Shown: piece after piece, positions 1-12,754 of the stretch
How positions within the stretch are numbered: position 1 is the stretch's first letter
Layout of the letters: the number at the start of each line of letters is the position of its first letter
Assembly: GCF_026151205.1 (NCBI RefSeq)
Contig: NC_087084.1
Coordinates: 13,109,453-13,173,452, forward strand
DNA: 64,000 nucleotides
Reading direction: 5' to 3'
Source: Bolinopsis microptera
Lineage: Eukaryota; Ctenophora; Tentaculata; Lobata; Bolinopsidae
The notes under the pieces: generated by a model
Seen by the model: only the letters and a program-made list of their open reading frames with translations
Told to the model about the DNA's origin: nothing
The model's database searches: none
Program-made: the position numbers and the translations under genes

Positions 1-2197
1 TTAAAAAAGAAAGAAGAAAGATTAAAAAGAAAGAATAATGAAAAGAAAGAACAAGAGGTTGGTTTGCTAAACATTTGCTGTTTGATTTAATAATTTCAAA
101 TTAAAAGCTCAAAGTACTTACAGCTTTTAAAAGATAAACATTATTAAATCACTGTTCAGATATTTTTATGTCGCATAAACTGTAATAATATGCATTGATT
201 CACTTAGGCATGTGCAGTTAATCATCGTTACCTAATGGACCGTTTATCGGCATTTAGAAAACGGATAATTGCTAACTTGGTGTTTAATTTACACCCGTAC
301 ATTTTAACAAACGCTCACTATGTACTGTGACGTTAATGGTAATGATAGTCTGTGACGTGAATGAAACTGTGCGCGTGTGCTATTACCGTCTGTTATAATC
401 CGTGCAAATCACATCTTACTATATATAAAGCGAGACGCGGACGATATATATATGTATATATATATATTTATTTATCCGCACCATTTTACTGACACCACGG
501 CATCAACTTTAACACGGGTTTCCGCAAAAACCGTACAAGATATAAAACTGAAACTTTTTTAACTGATTCAAATGCTTTAATGGCCTTCAAATCAGCATGA
601 AAAAAATCGAAAATCGGCCAAGGAATAAGAATTTTAGTACCCAAAATTTGGACCCCCAAGTGGTGTCAAAAACGCGAATTAAATAAGTAATAATTATTTT
701 TACTGGGAGACTTTAGGGTAGGAAACTGATCCGGCCACCAAAGAGCCTTGACACCAGTCTTTAAGGTTTGACGGGTTCCTGCTAGTTACTTTAAGTTTAC
801 TGTGTAAAGGTAATTTGAGGGGCTAGGTCTAGGTGTCAGTATTATGTTTCATATTTAGGAGGTGAAATAATGTGGACAATAAAATCACTTAGGTTACCCT
901 GGAAAACATTGTTAACACTTGAGACATGACCCTGATAACACAGTAAATATTAAAAATAGCGCACGGGCCCTGCACTGGTCAGAGTCAAATAACCACACCT
1001 TGAACAAAGCTAATTTCATAGTCCATTAACTTTTCGAATATCTCGGTCAAAACGTTTAAAAACTATTGTAAGAATTTATATTGACTTTGATAACAATTGT
1101 CCTGTCCGTATAGCAACAGTTAAGATCGACTTAAACGATTCCTCCAAATAACCATGGCATCAAATTGGCCATTGGCCAATTGCAATGTCAACCCTCTTCC
1201 CACATATTATATCCATATTTGTTATCAGCAATATCTCTTAGATCATCTGTAATATTGATGACCGTGTCCCTGCTTAACATGTTGTTGTCATGTATGTATT
1301 ACATGTGTCATGGATTGTGGAGTCATGCGGCAACGTGTACATATTTTAAACTTAAAATAGCCCGCTTGTTCTCAATTGAACAATGGACAATGATCCTAAT
1401 TTTGAAATTATCTCACTAAATTCAATTTTTCTGATATCAAATAGTTTAGCTTAATATTAAATATATAGTTACTTTATTTTAATGGAGACCATAGTCATAT
1501 GCTATGCTCAAGTTGGTAACTTTATTTTCAATTTGAAAAGCCGTAACATTTGTTATCACCCATAAAAACTGCAGAGTAAGATTGTACATGTACATTAGCC
1601 CTGATAACACGAACAGTTAACTAAGTTCTTATATTTTATGTAATAAGGATGGACTTTATGAATATTCATGTGTCTCGTCTGTATTGTTCCGTATAAAATT
1701 TGAATTTGTTTATTTATTTACTTTTCATCTGACCTGTGGTTGAGATATTAGTGACCTAGCTATAACGGTAATACTAGATGATATGTAGTATAAAATTTAC
1801 CTTGTATTGAAGATCTAACAAATGATCACTCTGCTGATTCTTCCCATTCTTCCCATAGCTCATTGATGTATAATGTTTAAAAGTATGGACTGAACCTAAT
1901 GTCACACAATTTCTGAATTTTATAAGAGTTCAATTAATTCCTATAAAACTTTCCATTTGTACGAGCTAAACACCAGTAGAGTATTTTAACTTAGACCAGC
2001 TGCTATGGGTGCACTATAAATGATGTGCACTATAAATGATGTGCATTGTGCACGGTGTGCACATGCTAAAACACTCCCGCAAACTCGCCTGGGAGTAGTG
2101 AGTACTAGGCACTAGCACATATTACCGGTCTGCGTATATCCTGCATAACAATTACTGCAAACACACGCACAGAGTATAAGAGACTTCTAAAGATGGA
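1..2197. other. Unique AT-rich DNA, no gene seen
   Basis: I see no supportable coding exon here. The first 60 bases are purine-rich (A/G) and about 440-475 is a short (TA)n tract. A 17-bp unit (GTGCACTATAAATGAT) is repeated twice near 2010-2045, followed by GTGCAC palindromes. The motif CCCTGATAAC occurs at about 930 and 1600. Short open frames at 377-562 and 1165-1419 have no splice signals or protein-like composition. Confidence 0.5.
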
Positions 2198-2373
2198 TAA
2201 GGGGGGTCCGACCCCCTTTTTTTCCAGGACCGCCAAATTTTAGCCAAATTGGAATAGACAAAAATGAGGTTGTACCCGAGCACTTTCAAAAACATCTACG
2301 AAAAAAAGTTAAAATTTACCAAAAATCAGTTTTTTGGCACAGTTTGGTGGATAATGACACAGGACCCCCCTTA
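2198..2373. mobile_element. MITE-like element with TA target duplication
   Basis: The ends are perfect 10-bp inverted repeats, AGGGGGGTCC at 2200 and GGACCCCCCT ending at 2371, each flanked by TA (2198-2199 and 2372-2373). A 172-bp non-coding body with short TIRs and a TA duplication is the usual structure of a Tc1/mariner-type MITE. The superfamily is inferred only from the TA; there is no transposase. Confidence 0.55.
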
Positions 2374-2866
2374 ATAAGACCTCTGAGCGAACAGGGCGCG
2401 TACCTCTCTCTTTGACACGTGTTTTAGACCCTTCAACACGGCCAACTCTTCAGCAGCTATTTATCAGGAAATCTCTGTTGGCAAATAAATAGTATCAGGG
2501 CGTTGCTGGCTTTGTAATTTGTATGGAGATGTAGTTTAGGTTTAGGTTCAGGCTTGTGTTTAGTGATTAAAACCGCGGATATCCGGTTGTAAACCTGATG
2601 AAACTTAGTAAACTTAATAAATAAAGATAGCGGTTTTTACAACGGAGCTGTAGAATTACCAATGGTCTGGACTAATTCACTATAAAATGTAAAACTTGTC
2701 TAGACTCAATCCTTCCACACGTTCCGCAACTTCTAGTCGCTCTACTTAGTATGTGTAACTTGTCATGATGCAGAGCATGATGTGTAACTTTGTAGCCTCC
2801 TAGACAGGTAACACACTGTGTAACTTGTCATGATCCTTAGTCCTGCAGAGCATGATGGAGAGTAGC
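2374..2866. other. Intergenic DNA leading into the 21-bp array
   Basis: Unique sequence apart from a partly duplicated motif, TGTGTAACTTGTCATGAT at about 2753 and 2817, each followed by a GCAGAGCATGATG block. No gene seen. Confidence 0.4.
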
Positions 2867-4169
2867 AACATTGGCTGGTACAGTCGTAACATTGGCTCGT
2901 ACACTCGTAACATTGGCTCGTACACTCGTAACATTGGCTGGTACACTCGTAACATTGGCTCGTACACTCGTAACATTGGCTCGTACACTCGTAACATTGG
3001 CTGGTACACTCGTAACATTGGCTCGTACACTCGTAACATTGGCTGGTACACTCGTAACATTGGCTGGTACACTCGTAACATTGGCTCGTACACTCGTAAC
3101 ATTGGCTCGTACACTCGTAACATTGGCTGGTACACTCGTAACATTGGCTCGTACACTCGTAACATTGGCTCGTACACTCGTAACATTGGCTCGTACACTC
3201 GTAACATTGGCTCGTACACTCGTAACATTGGCTCGTACACTCGTAACATTGGCTCGTACACTCGTAACATTGGCTCGTACACTCGTAACATTGGCTCGTA
3301 CACTCGTAACATTGGCTCGTACACTCGTAACATTGGCTCGTACACTCGTAACATTGGCTCGTACACTTGTAACATTGGCTGGTACACTCGTAACATTGGC
3401 TCGTACACTCGTAACATTGGCTGGTACACTCGTAACATTGGCTGGTACACTCGTAAGATTGGCTCGTACACTCGTAACATTGGCTCGTACACTCGTAACA
3501 TTGGCTCGTACACTCGTAACATTGGCTCGTACACTCGTAACATTGGCTCGTACACTCGTAACATTGGCTCGTACACTCGTAACATTGGCTGGTACACTCG
3601 TAACATTGGCTGGTACACTCGTAACATTGGCTCGTACACTCGTAACATTGGCTCGTACACTCGTAACATTGGCTGGTACACTCGTAACATTGGCTCGTAC
3701 ACTCGTAACATTGGCTCGTACACTCGTAACATTGGCTCGTACACTCGTAACATTGGCTCGTACACTCGTAACATTGGCTCGTACACTCGTAACATTGGCT
3801 CGTACACTCGTAACATTGGCTGGTACACTCGTAACATTGGCTCGTACACTCGTAACATTGGCTCGTACACTCGTAACATTGGCTCGTACACTCGTAACAT
3901 TGGCTCGTACACTCGTAACATTGGCTCGTACACTCGTAACATTGGCTCGTACACTCGTAACATTGGCTGGTACACTCGTAACATTGGCTCGTACACTCGT
4001 AACATTGGCTCGTACACTCGTAACATTGGCTCGTACACTCGTAACATTGGCTCGTACACTCGTAACATTGGCTCGTACACTCGTAACATTGGCTCGTACA
4101 CTCGTAACATTGGCTCGTACACTTGTAACATTGGCTCGTACACTCGTAACATTGGCTCGTACACTCGTA
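2867..4169. repeat. 21-bp minisatellite, about 62 copies
   Basis: Tandem unit AACATTGGCTCGTACACTCG plus T, 21 bp, repeated about 62 times with little divergence. Two unit types alternate irregularly, GGCTCGTAC and GGCTGGTAC, differing by one C/G. Rare variants are a C-to-T in CACTCG and a single AACATT-to-AAGATT. Because 21 is a multiple of three and the unit lacks stop codons in several frames, long repetitive open frames run over the array on both strands. They are artefacts of the repeat. Confidence 0.97.
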
Positions 4170-4264
4170 GCATACTTGTAGAATGTAGGTCATGTTCTAG
4201 GGAACACCATCTCCTGTGATCCTGTATCTGTGATGTGCTGTACAGTGCACTCTAACGTACCCTC

Positions 4265-4349
4265 ACATGTGTCACATGTAATGTAACACTTGTGTCACAT
4301 GTAATGTAACACTTGTGTCACATGTAATGTAACACTTGTGTCATATGTA
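4265..4349. repeat. 23-bp tandem repeat, about 3.5 copies
   Basis: The unit contains ACATGTAATGTAACACTTG and TGTC. It lies about 100 bp beyond the 21-bp array. Confidence 0.85.
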
Positions 4350-4520
4350 GCACGTGGGTAAGTGGGCTGTGACATCAATGTGACCGTGACTTTCTATAAC
4401 AACTCTCCAGTCTCCAGTAACCCAGAATATAACGTCAAACTGACATGTTACACATGTAACACGACGTGTAAGTTGCAACACATGACACTATGCATGACGA
4501 GTAAAACCACGTGTACCACC

Positions 4521-4583
4521 ACGTGTTAGTCGTATCACGTGACGTGTTAGTCGTATCACGTGACGTGTTAGTCGTGTCACGAG
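4521..4583. repeat. 21-bp CACGTG-containing repeat, 3 copies
   Basis: Three copies of ACGTGTTAGTCGTATCACGTG, with a variant in the last. Each carries the palindrome CACGTG, an E-box core bound by bHLH factors in animals. Whether it is bound here is unknown. Confidence 0.8.
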
Positions 4584-6490
4584 TTGTGAGTGTGGCAGTG
4601 TCTTTAAGAAGTGTCAGATGTGTCAGCACCCCCTCCTTATCGTAACATTACACTGGTTACTCGGTTATATAATAACTCCTACCACTATTCTCTATACTAC
4701 GGAGTGTATAAACTAACTTAATAATGAGATGATATGCATTATCGGACTGTTTGGACAGTTCAAAATAACGAGAGTGGGTGAGTTAAAAAAGTATATAAAT
4801 TGCGGGGTTTTTGTTTCACTTTATGTTATCCAGATAGACAGTTGTACCGAGAGCAACTGTTTCAACTCCTCTAAAAGTTCCAACATTTATAATCGCTGTT
4901 GAAAGCTTAATCGGTATGCGGTCTGATTGGTGACTGATCCGTGCAACCTTGTCGTACAGTAAGTAAGTTAGCATAGTGAGTAATGGTTGAAGCTCAACAC
5001 TGGTCTAAGGATTGTACCTGCTGAATTTTTGTAAACATAACAGATTATATTCCCGAACAATCTCTCCTAGAAGAAGGAAGTACACTCTTTATCTAAAAGA
5101 ATGACCCTGAGATAAGATAGAGAAGTTAGCGAGTGTGCCAATTTCGCTTCCTTTACATCTGAGTGTTTTGGATGTCCAACTTGGACTTCTAGTACTAGCA
5201 TGACTTGTTTTGGCTCGCAACTTCTCTGACCAGATATCTCTGATACAAGTTGTGATATTATTAAGAAATGTAAATGAAATGTAACGAAAGGCCAGGTATT
5301 CCTGGAATGTTGGGTTAAGTAATCCGGCTACTCGGGAGTGAACTCCGCGATATTGTTCTAGAAGTTTAGTAATATCCTGCACCGTGCAGCAATGTTGAGC
5401 GAGAAGAAATGTGACGTATGTTAGACTGGAGCGAACAATGTTAACTTGGCTAGCTAGTAACTCAATTGTCTCTTTAAAAACGGATATTTTTCTTAATTTG
5501 TAGATTCTCTACTCATTGTTGAGCTGATATAAATCATCTAAGCATGTGCTAAAAATTAAAACTTTGAAACAGACGGAAAATTTAAACAAATTTCAGCACA
5601 CAAGTTGCTTTTACATAATGAATGTGAGAGACTAGCACAGCTTGGCACTACATCACACGGTTATGTCACAGCTGTGTAGCGATCTGTTGAATGCGATTAC
5701 CAAATTAAACCTACTACCACGTTGTCATGGTTACAACAAAATTCAGTGAGCGCTGTACACGGCGCCCTGACATTGTGTTACCTCCCAACTCACAGCTGTA
5801 GTGTTATAAGTGTTTAATATTAGTGTTTATAGGTGTTTATAGGCACGTTTATTAAGTAGTGCTGTGTCAAATCTGGTGCCTGATTGTATCAAGATATTGT
5901 TTTAACATTGTCTATTCAGTTTGAACCACTGATTATAGAATGTGTGGAGAGTTGTGTAGTTAAAACAATTTCATTGTTACAGATCATTATATAAATTTTA
6001 TATAGCTCACACAACAGTTTCATTTGTTCAATATACACACAATTCAAGCGCTATATTCACAGTTCAATCAATCATCCAACACGATCATATACATATTATA
6101 ATGAAATGAAAAACAGTTCCACCTTGTCAAACCACACAAAGGTGTCCGAGATAGAGAGAGAGAGAGAGAGAGATAGAGAGAGCGAGCAGCTTTCTCTTAC
6201 ACCAATAATAATACAAGAACTGACCATGATTTGAATTTCTCATCATCATTATACCCTTTTCAGTCAAAGACGAGCATACCCAAAGAAAAGCTAAGTCCTT
6301 CGAGCGACAAGGTGCGTTAATTCCACACACTTGAGCACTTAAATGTTTTATAAAGGAGTAACAGCTGTGCTTGATTCTTATCGTTCCCGGTGTTGATTTG
6401 TGGTGGTACAAAGTACAAAGTGACGGTTTATAATTTAGATGCCAAGCGCAGTTAACATGCTGAACTGAATAATATAGTTTACAAATGTAA
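4584..6490. other. Intergenic DNA, no supported gene
   Basis: Mostly unique. A (GA)n stretch lies at about 6148-6183. The 17-mer GTTGTCATGGTTACAAC at 5721-5737 resembles an RFX X-box. The minus-strand open frame at 5089-5382 has some protein-like composition but needs a frameshift to extend and matches nothing I recognise. Confidence 0.4.
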
Positions 6491-6496
6491 TATCAG

Positions 6497-6569
6497 TATT
6501 CAGTATACACCATAGTTACTGTCACAATAGTTACTGTCACCATAGTTACTGTAACCATAGTTACTGTCA
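6497..6569. repeat. 15-bp tandem repeat
   Basis: CATAGTTACTGTCAC-type units repeated about four times with single-base changes. Confidence 0.75.
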
Positions 6570-6726
6570 CGCTGAACGGCTTCTCCTTTTCAAGGAGGTG
6601 TCTAAACTAAACTAAACTAAACTATGCTTTTAGACAAGTACTGAGCATTTATTATTATGAAATCATGATTATATAAAGATATAACGGCGTTATTCGCGTG
6701 GTAAACTGGTCATTAAAGATGGTCCA

Positions 6727-9685
6727 ATAAACTGGTTTAAGTTGGTCTAAGTAAGCTATTAAACTGGTTTAAGTTGGTCTAAGTAAGCTATTAAACTGGT
6801 TTAAGTTGGTCTAAGTAAGCTATTAAACTGGTTTAAGTTGGTCTCAGTAAGCTATTAAACTGGTTTAAGTTGGTCTCAGTAAGCTATTAAACTGGTTTAA
6901 GTTGGTCTCAGTAAGCTATTAAACTGGTTTAAGTTGGTCTCAGTGAGCTATTAAACTGGTTTAAGTTGGTCTCAGTGAGCTATTAAACTGGTTTAAGTTG
7001 GTCTCAGTAAGCTATTAAACTGGTTTAAGTTGGTCTCAGTAAGCTATTAAACTGGTTTAAGTTGGTCTCAGTAAGCTATTAAACTGGTTTAAGTTGGTCT
7101 CAGTAAGCTATTAAACTGGTTTAAGTTGGTCTCAGTAAGCTATTAAACTGGTTTCAGTTGGTCTCAGTAAGCTATTAAACTGGTTTAAGTTGGTCTCAGT
7201 GAGCTATTAAACTGGTTTAAGTTGGTCTCAGTAAGCTATTAAACTGGTTTAAGTTGGTCTCAGTAAGCTATTAAACTGGTTTAAGTTGGTCTCAGTAAGC
7301 TATTAAACTGGTTTAAGTTGGTCTCAGTAAGCTATTAAACTGGTTTCAGTTGGTCTCAGTAAGCTATTTAACTGGTTTAAGTTGGTCTCAGTAAGCTATT
7401 AAAATGGTTTAAGTTGGTCTCAGTGAGCTATTAAACTGGTTTAAGTTGGTCTCAGTAAGCTATTAAACTGGTTTAAGTTGGTCTCAGTAAGCTATTAAAC
7501 TGGTTTAAGTTGGTCTCAGTAAGCTATTAAACTGGTTTAAGTTGGTCTCAGTAAGCTATTAAACTGGTTTAAGTTGGTCTCAGTAAGCTATTAAAATGGT
7601 TTAAGTTGGTCTAAGTAAACTATTAAACTGGTTTAAGTTGGTCTCAGTAAGCTATTAAACTGGTTTAAGTTGGTCTCAGTAAGCTATTAAACTGGTTTAA
7701 GTTGGTCTCAGTAAGCTATTAAACTGGTTTAAGTTGGTCTCAGTAAGCTATTAAACTGGTTTAAGTTGGTCTCAGTAAGCTATTAAAATGGTTTAAGTTG
7801 GTCTCAGTAAGCTATTAAACTGGTTTAAGTTGGTCTCAGTAAGCTATTTAACTGGTTTAAGTTGGTCTAAGTAAGCTATTAAACTGGTTTAAGTTGGTCT
7901 CAGTAAGCTATTAAAATGGTTTAAGTTGGTCTCAGTAAGCTATTAAACTGGTTTAAGTTGGTCTCAGTAAGCTATTAAACTGGTTTAAGTTGGTCTCAGT
8001 AAGCTATTAAACTGGTTTAAGTTGGTCTCAGTAAGCTATTTAACTGGTTTAAGTTGGTCTCAGTAAGCTATTAAACTGGTTTAAGTTGGTCTCAGTAAGC
8101 TATTAAAATGGTTTAAGTTGGTCTCAGTAAGCTATTAAAATGGTTTAAGTTGGTCTCAGTAAGCTATTAAACTGGTTTAAGTTGGTCTCAGTGAGCTATT
8201 AAACTGGTTTAAGTTGGTCTCAGTAAGCTATTAAACTGGTTTAAGTTGGTCTCAGTAAGCTATTAAACTGGTTTAAGTTGGTCTCAGTAAGCTATTAAAC
8301 TGGTTTAAGTTGGTCTCAGTAAGCTATTAAAATGGTTTAAGTTGGTCTCAGTAAGCTATTAAACTGGTTTAAGTTGGTCTCAGTAAGCTATTAAAATGGT
8401 TTAAGTTGGTCTAAGTAAGCTATTAAACTGGTTTAAGTTGGTCTCAGTAAGCTATTAAACTGGTTTAAGTTGGTCTCAGTAAGCTATTTAACTGGTTTAA
8501 GTTGGTCTCAGTAAGCTATTAAACTGGTTTAAGTTGGTCTAAGTAAACTATTAAACTGGTTTAAGTTGGTCTCAGTAAGCTATTAAAATGGTTTAAGTTG
8601 GTCTCAGTAAGCTATTAAAATGGTTTAAGTTGGTCTCAGTAAGCTATTAAAATGGTTTAAGTTGGTCTCAGTAAGCTATTAAACTGGTTTAAGTTGGTCT
8701 CAGTAAGCTATTAAAATGGTTTAAGTTGGTCTCAGTAAGCTATTAAAATGGTTTAAGTTGGTCTCAGTAAGCTATTAAACTGGTTTAAGTTGGTCTCAGT
8801 AAGCTATTAAAATGGTTTAAGTTGGTCTCAGTAAGCTATTAAAATGGTTTAAGTTGGTCTCAGTAAGCTATTAAAATGGTTTAAGTTGGTCTCAGTAAGC
8901 TATTAAAATGGTTTAAGTTGGTCTCAGTAAGCTATTAAAATGGTTTAAGTTGGTCTCAGTAAGCTATTAAACTGGTTTAAGTTGGTCTCAGTAAGCTATT
9001 AAAATGGTTTAAGTTGGTCTCAGTAAGCTATTAAAATGGTTTAAGTTGGTCTCAGTAAGCTATTAAAATGGTTTAAGTTGGTCTCAGTAAGCTATTAAAA
9101 TGGTTTAAGTTGGTCTCAGTAAGCTATTAAACTGGTTTAAGTTGGTCTCAGTAAGCTATTAAACTGGTTTAAGTTGGTCTCAGTAAGCTATTAAACTGGT
9201 TTAAGTTGGTCTCAGTAAGCTATTAAACTGGTTTAAGTTGGTCTCAGTAAGCTATTAAAATGGTTTAAGTTGGTCTCAGTAAGCTATTAAACTGGTTTAA
9301 GTTGGTCTCAGTAAGCTATTAAACTGGTTTAAGTTGGTCTAAGTAAGCTATTAAACTGGTTTAAGTTGGTCTAAGTAAGCTATTAAACTGGTTTAAGTTG
9401 GTCTCAGTAAGCTATTAAACTGGTTTAAGTTGGTCTCAGTAAGCTATTAAACTGGTTTAAGTTGGTCTCAGTAAGCTATTAAACTGGTTTAAGTTGGTCT
9501 CAGTAAGCTATTAAAATGGTTTAAGTTGGTCTCAGTAAGCTATTAAACTGGTTTAAGTTGGTCTCAGTAAGCTATTAAACTGGTTTAAGTTGGTCTCAGT
9601 AAGCTATTAAACTGGTTTAAGTTGGTCTCAGTAAGCTATTAAACTGGTTTAAGTTGGTCTCAGTAAGCTATTAAACTGGTTTAAG
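6727..9685. repeat. 32-bp minisatellite, about 92 copies
   Basis: Tandem unit with segments TTAAACTGGTTTAAGTTGGT and CTCAGTAAGCTA (32 bp), spanning nearly 3 kb. The first units read GGTCTAAG, then GGTCTCAG takes over. The AAACTGG to AAAATGG variant is scarce early and common around 8.5-9.1 kb. GTGAGC, GCTATTTAAC and TTTCAG variants are scattered. Units are directly adjacent with no unique spacers, so this is not a CRISPR array. No long open frame runs through it. Confidence 0.97.
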
Positions 9686-10033
9686 CGTTACTGGTTTCTC
9701 CTTCACCGCGTTACGTGCCGTGTGTTATGTGTTATGTGTTATGTATGAACACTGAACAGTGTAAGTACCGGCTCAAAACATAAGGTTCACTGGGGCGCGT
9801 GTTTCCTTTAAGACTAATGATATTCATAGCATTGCCTTAATATTCATTAGATCAGGAGTCTCTCCAATCTCCATGACAATGACCCTCATAACAGCACCTG
9901 CCCCCTAGTTTAACTTCCTTTTCCGGCTTCCTGTTAGGAATATTATCCTGCCAAGACCAAGTGTAGGAAGTATTCTGAATTTTAATATTCAGTATCTTAA
10001 GTTCAATGTGAGATAAGATTGACTTGTACTTAG
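9686..10033. other. Short unique spacer between two arrays
   Basis: No gene seen. It contains a GTTAT-rich stretch (GTGTTATGTGTTATG) and ATGACCCTCATAAC at about 9879, a relative of the dispersed TGACCCTGATAAC motif. Confidence 0.4.
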
Positions 10034-10459
10034 TAACCCGGACACTGTATTGTTGTGTAGTTTCAGCTTTGTAACCCGGACACTGTATTGTACTTAGTTT
10101 CAGCTTTGTAACCCGGACACTGTATTGTACTTAGTTTCAGCTTTGTAACCCGGACACTGTATTGTACTTAGTTTCAGCTTTGTAACCCGGACACTGTATT
10201 GTACTTAGTTTCAGCTTTGTAACCCGGACACTGTATTGTACTTAGTTTCAGCTTTGTAACCCGGACACTGTATTGTACTTAGTTTCAGCTTTGTAACCCG
10301 GACACTGTATTGTACTTAGTTTCAGCTTTGTAACCCGGACACTGTATTGTACTTAGTTTCAGCTTTGTAACCCGGACACTGTATTGTACTTAGTTTCAGC
10401 TTTGTAACCCGGACACTGTATTGTACTTAGTTTCAGCTTTGTAACCCGGACACTGTATT
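10034..10459. repeat. 37-bp minisatellite, left block
   Basis: About 11.5 nearly identical copies of a 37-bp unit built from TTTGTAACCCGGACACTGTA and TTGTACTTAGTTTCAGC. The same unit resumes at 12338. Confidence 0.96.
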
Positions 10460-11192
10460 CAGTGAAAGCAGGATTAATGAACGAATAGTGTGACATTGGG
10501 TTCTCAACCATGGAAATTTAGAAGTCCCTACATGCTGTTCTTTCTGGCTCCATGTGCTAGTTAGGGGTCTGAGGTATCCGAAAAATCATGTTTTGAGTAC
10601 CCAAAGTGTTCTGGGTGCCAGGAATGAGGTTATTAAAGCGGCGAAAATGACCGATTTTGGACTATTTATGAGCTTTTTTGCCCATTTTCATGAGATTAAG
10701 AATCAGGAAAGCTGCTCTAGATGATTGAAATGGTTGATACCAATGAGGATACACCCAACACACATAAATATTCGTGATATATGTGATTTTAATGAGAAAA
10801 ATATGATCTCAGGGCCCATTTTATACCAAAATTTGCCAAAACCACTCGCACTTGTCAAAGCTTCCTCATTTTAGACACATTTAATGATTATTATGGTATC
10901 TAACTTATGGTGGATCTGATAGGAGTATGTCTTAGCTTCATTTTAAGCCATCAATGAGCATGCCCATGCTGGTGTGTATGAAAGTACTTTAATCCTCCCG
11001 TCCATTGATATAGTCTGGGCCATGCTTTTACAAACATGAATTTTCTCCCTCAGTATCTATCTAAAGCTTTTAAAGACATGATTTGAATGCTATCCTACTC
11101 AGCACATGAGTGCTACAGGATGGTGAAAGAATTTCTATAAAAAATCATTAAATGTGGAAGATATGAGGTCATTATATGTGTGTGCGCGCGCG
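10431..11192. repeat. 762-bp unit, copy 1
   Basis: It begins with one 37-bp minisatellite unit, continues with about 700 bp of non-coding sequence and ends in a (GT)/(CG) tract. The unit recurs at 11193 at a constant offset of 762 and looks identical by eye through the non-repetitive part. No open frame of note. Confidence 0.92.
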
Positions 11193-11966
11193 TTTCAGCT
11201 TTGTAACCCGGACACTGTATTCAGTGAAAGCAGGATTAATGAACGAATAGTGTGACATTGGGTTCTCAACCATGGAAATTTAGAAGTCCCTACATGCTGT
11301 TCTTTCTGGCTCCATGTGCTAGTTAGGGGTCTGAGGTATCCGAAAAATCATGTTTTGAGTACCCAAAGTGTTCTGGGTGCCAGGAATGAGGTTATTAAAG
11401 CGGCGAAAATGACCGATTTTGGACTATTTATGAGCTTTTTTGCCCATTTTCATGAGATTAAGAATCAGGAAAGCTGCTCTAGATGATTGAAATGGTTGAT
11501 ACCAATGAGGATACACCCAACACACATAAATATTCGTGATATATGTGATTTTAATGAGAAAAATATGATCTCAGGGCCCATTTTATACCAAAATTTGCCA
11601 AAACCACTCGCACTTGTCAAAGCTTCCTCATTTTAGACACATTTAATGATTATTATGGTATCTAACTTATGGTGGATCTGATAGGAGTATGTCTTAGCTT
11701 CATTTTAAGCCATCAATGAGCATGCCCATGCTGGTGTGTATGAAAGTACTTTAATCCTCCCGTCCATTGATATAGTCTGGGCCATGCTTTTACAAACATG
11801 AATTTTCTCCCTCAGTATCTATCTAAAGCTTTTAAAGACATGATTTGAATGCTATCCTACTCAGCACATGAGTGCTACAGGATGGTGAAAGAATTTCTAT
11901 AAAAAATCATTAAATGTGGAAGATATGAGGTCATTATATGTGTGTGCACGCGCGCGCGCGCGCGCT
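11193..11966. repeat. 762-bp unit, copy 2 (direct tandem duplicate)
   Basis: Head-to-tail duplicate of 10431-11192. The only clear difference is a longer alternating CG tract at its end (about 11947-11966). The near identity indicates a recent duplication or ongoing homogenisation. Confidence 0.92.
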
Positions 11967-12337
11967 TTTACAAACTTGATATCCTCAGTCCTTTCACATA
12001 TACTGAGATTTTGTTTCAAACTTAATTGACTCTGAACCGAAATTGCCAGAGGAAACAGATAGTGTAACTCAGAAAGACCACAAATGTATAGTTTGTGAGA
12101 TATTGAGGTTATACTCCAAATAATTTACAATGATGTCACACCAGAAAACCTCTATTTTTGGTATATTTAACCTCATATCTCGAACGCGCAGTACTGGATT
12201 GAGCTAAACTTGGTCAGGTTTTGTAGCCCTGACTATCCTCGATCATATGGAACAGGAATAAAACTGTTTAGATGTTCTATCTTAATTATATTAGGCACTT
12301 AGTTCTGAAAAGTGAGAATGTCATTAATACTGCTTTC
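11967..12337. other. Unique sequence within the split 37-bp array
   Basis: Single-copy non-coding sequence between the second 762-bp unit and the right 37-bp block. With the 762-bp units it looks like material inserted into an originally continuous array. Confidence 0.5.
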
Positions 12338-12754
12338 ACTGTATTGTACTTAGTTTCAGCTTTGTAACCCGGACACTGTATTGAACTTAGTTTCAGCTTT
12401 GTAACCCGGACACTGTATTGTACTTAGTTTCAGCTTTGTAACCCGGACACTGTATTGTACTTAGTTTCAGCTTTGTAACCCGGACACTGTATTGTACTTA
12501 GTTTCAGCTTTGTAACCCGGACACTGTATTGTACTTAGTTTCAGCTTTGTAACCCGGACACTGTATTGTACTTAGTTTCAGCTTTGTAACCCGGACACTG
12601 TATTGTACTTAGTTTCAGCTTTGTAACCCGGACACTGTATTGTACTTAGTTTCAGCCTTGTAACCCGGACACTGTATTGTACTTAGTTTCAGCCTTGTAA
12701 CCCGGACACTGTATTGTACTTAGTTTCAGCTTTGTAACCCGGACACTGTATTGT
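12338..12754. repeat. 37-bp minisatellite, right block
   Basis: About 11 further copies of the unit found at 10034-10459, same orientation, with a few TTTCAGCCTTG and TTGAAC variants. Confidence 0.96.

Noticed and set aside
2763..4219. Repetitive proteins of 436-476 residues on both strands
   Set aside because: Produced by a 21-bp minisatellite; four frames are open at once, which no real gene would need.
5089..5382. 97-codon minus-strand frame
   Set aside because: Some protein-like stretches (DITKLLEQYRGV, GLLNPTFQEYLAFRY), but it needs a frameshift and matches no family. Possible decayed element; not supportable.
6727..9685. CRISPR-like array
   Set aside because: 32-bp units are contiguous without unique spacers and there is no cas gene; the setting is eukaryotic.
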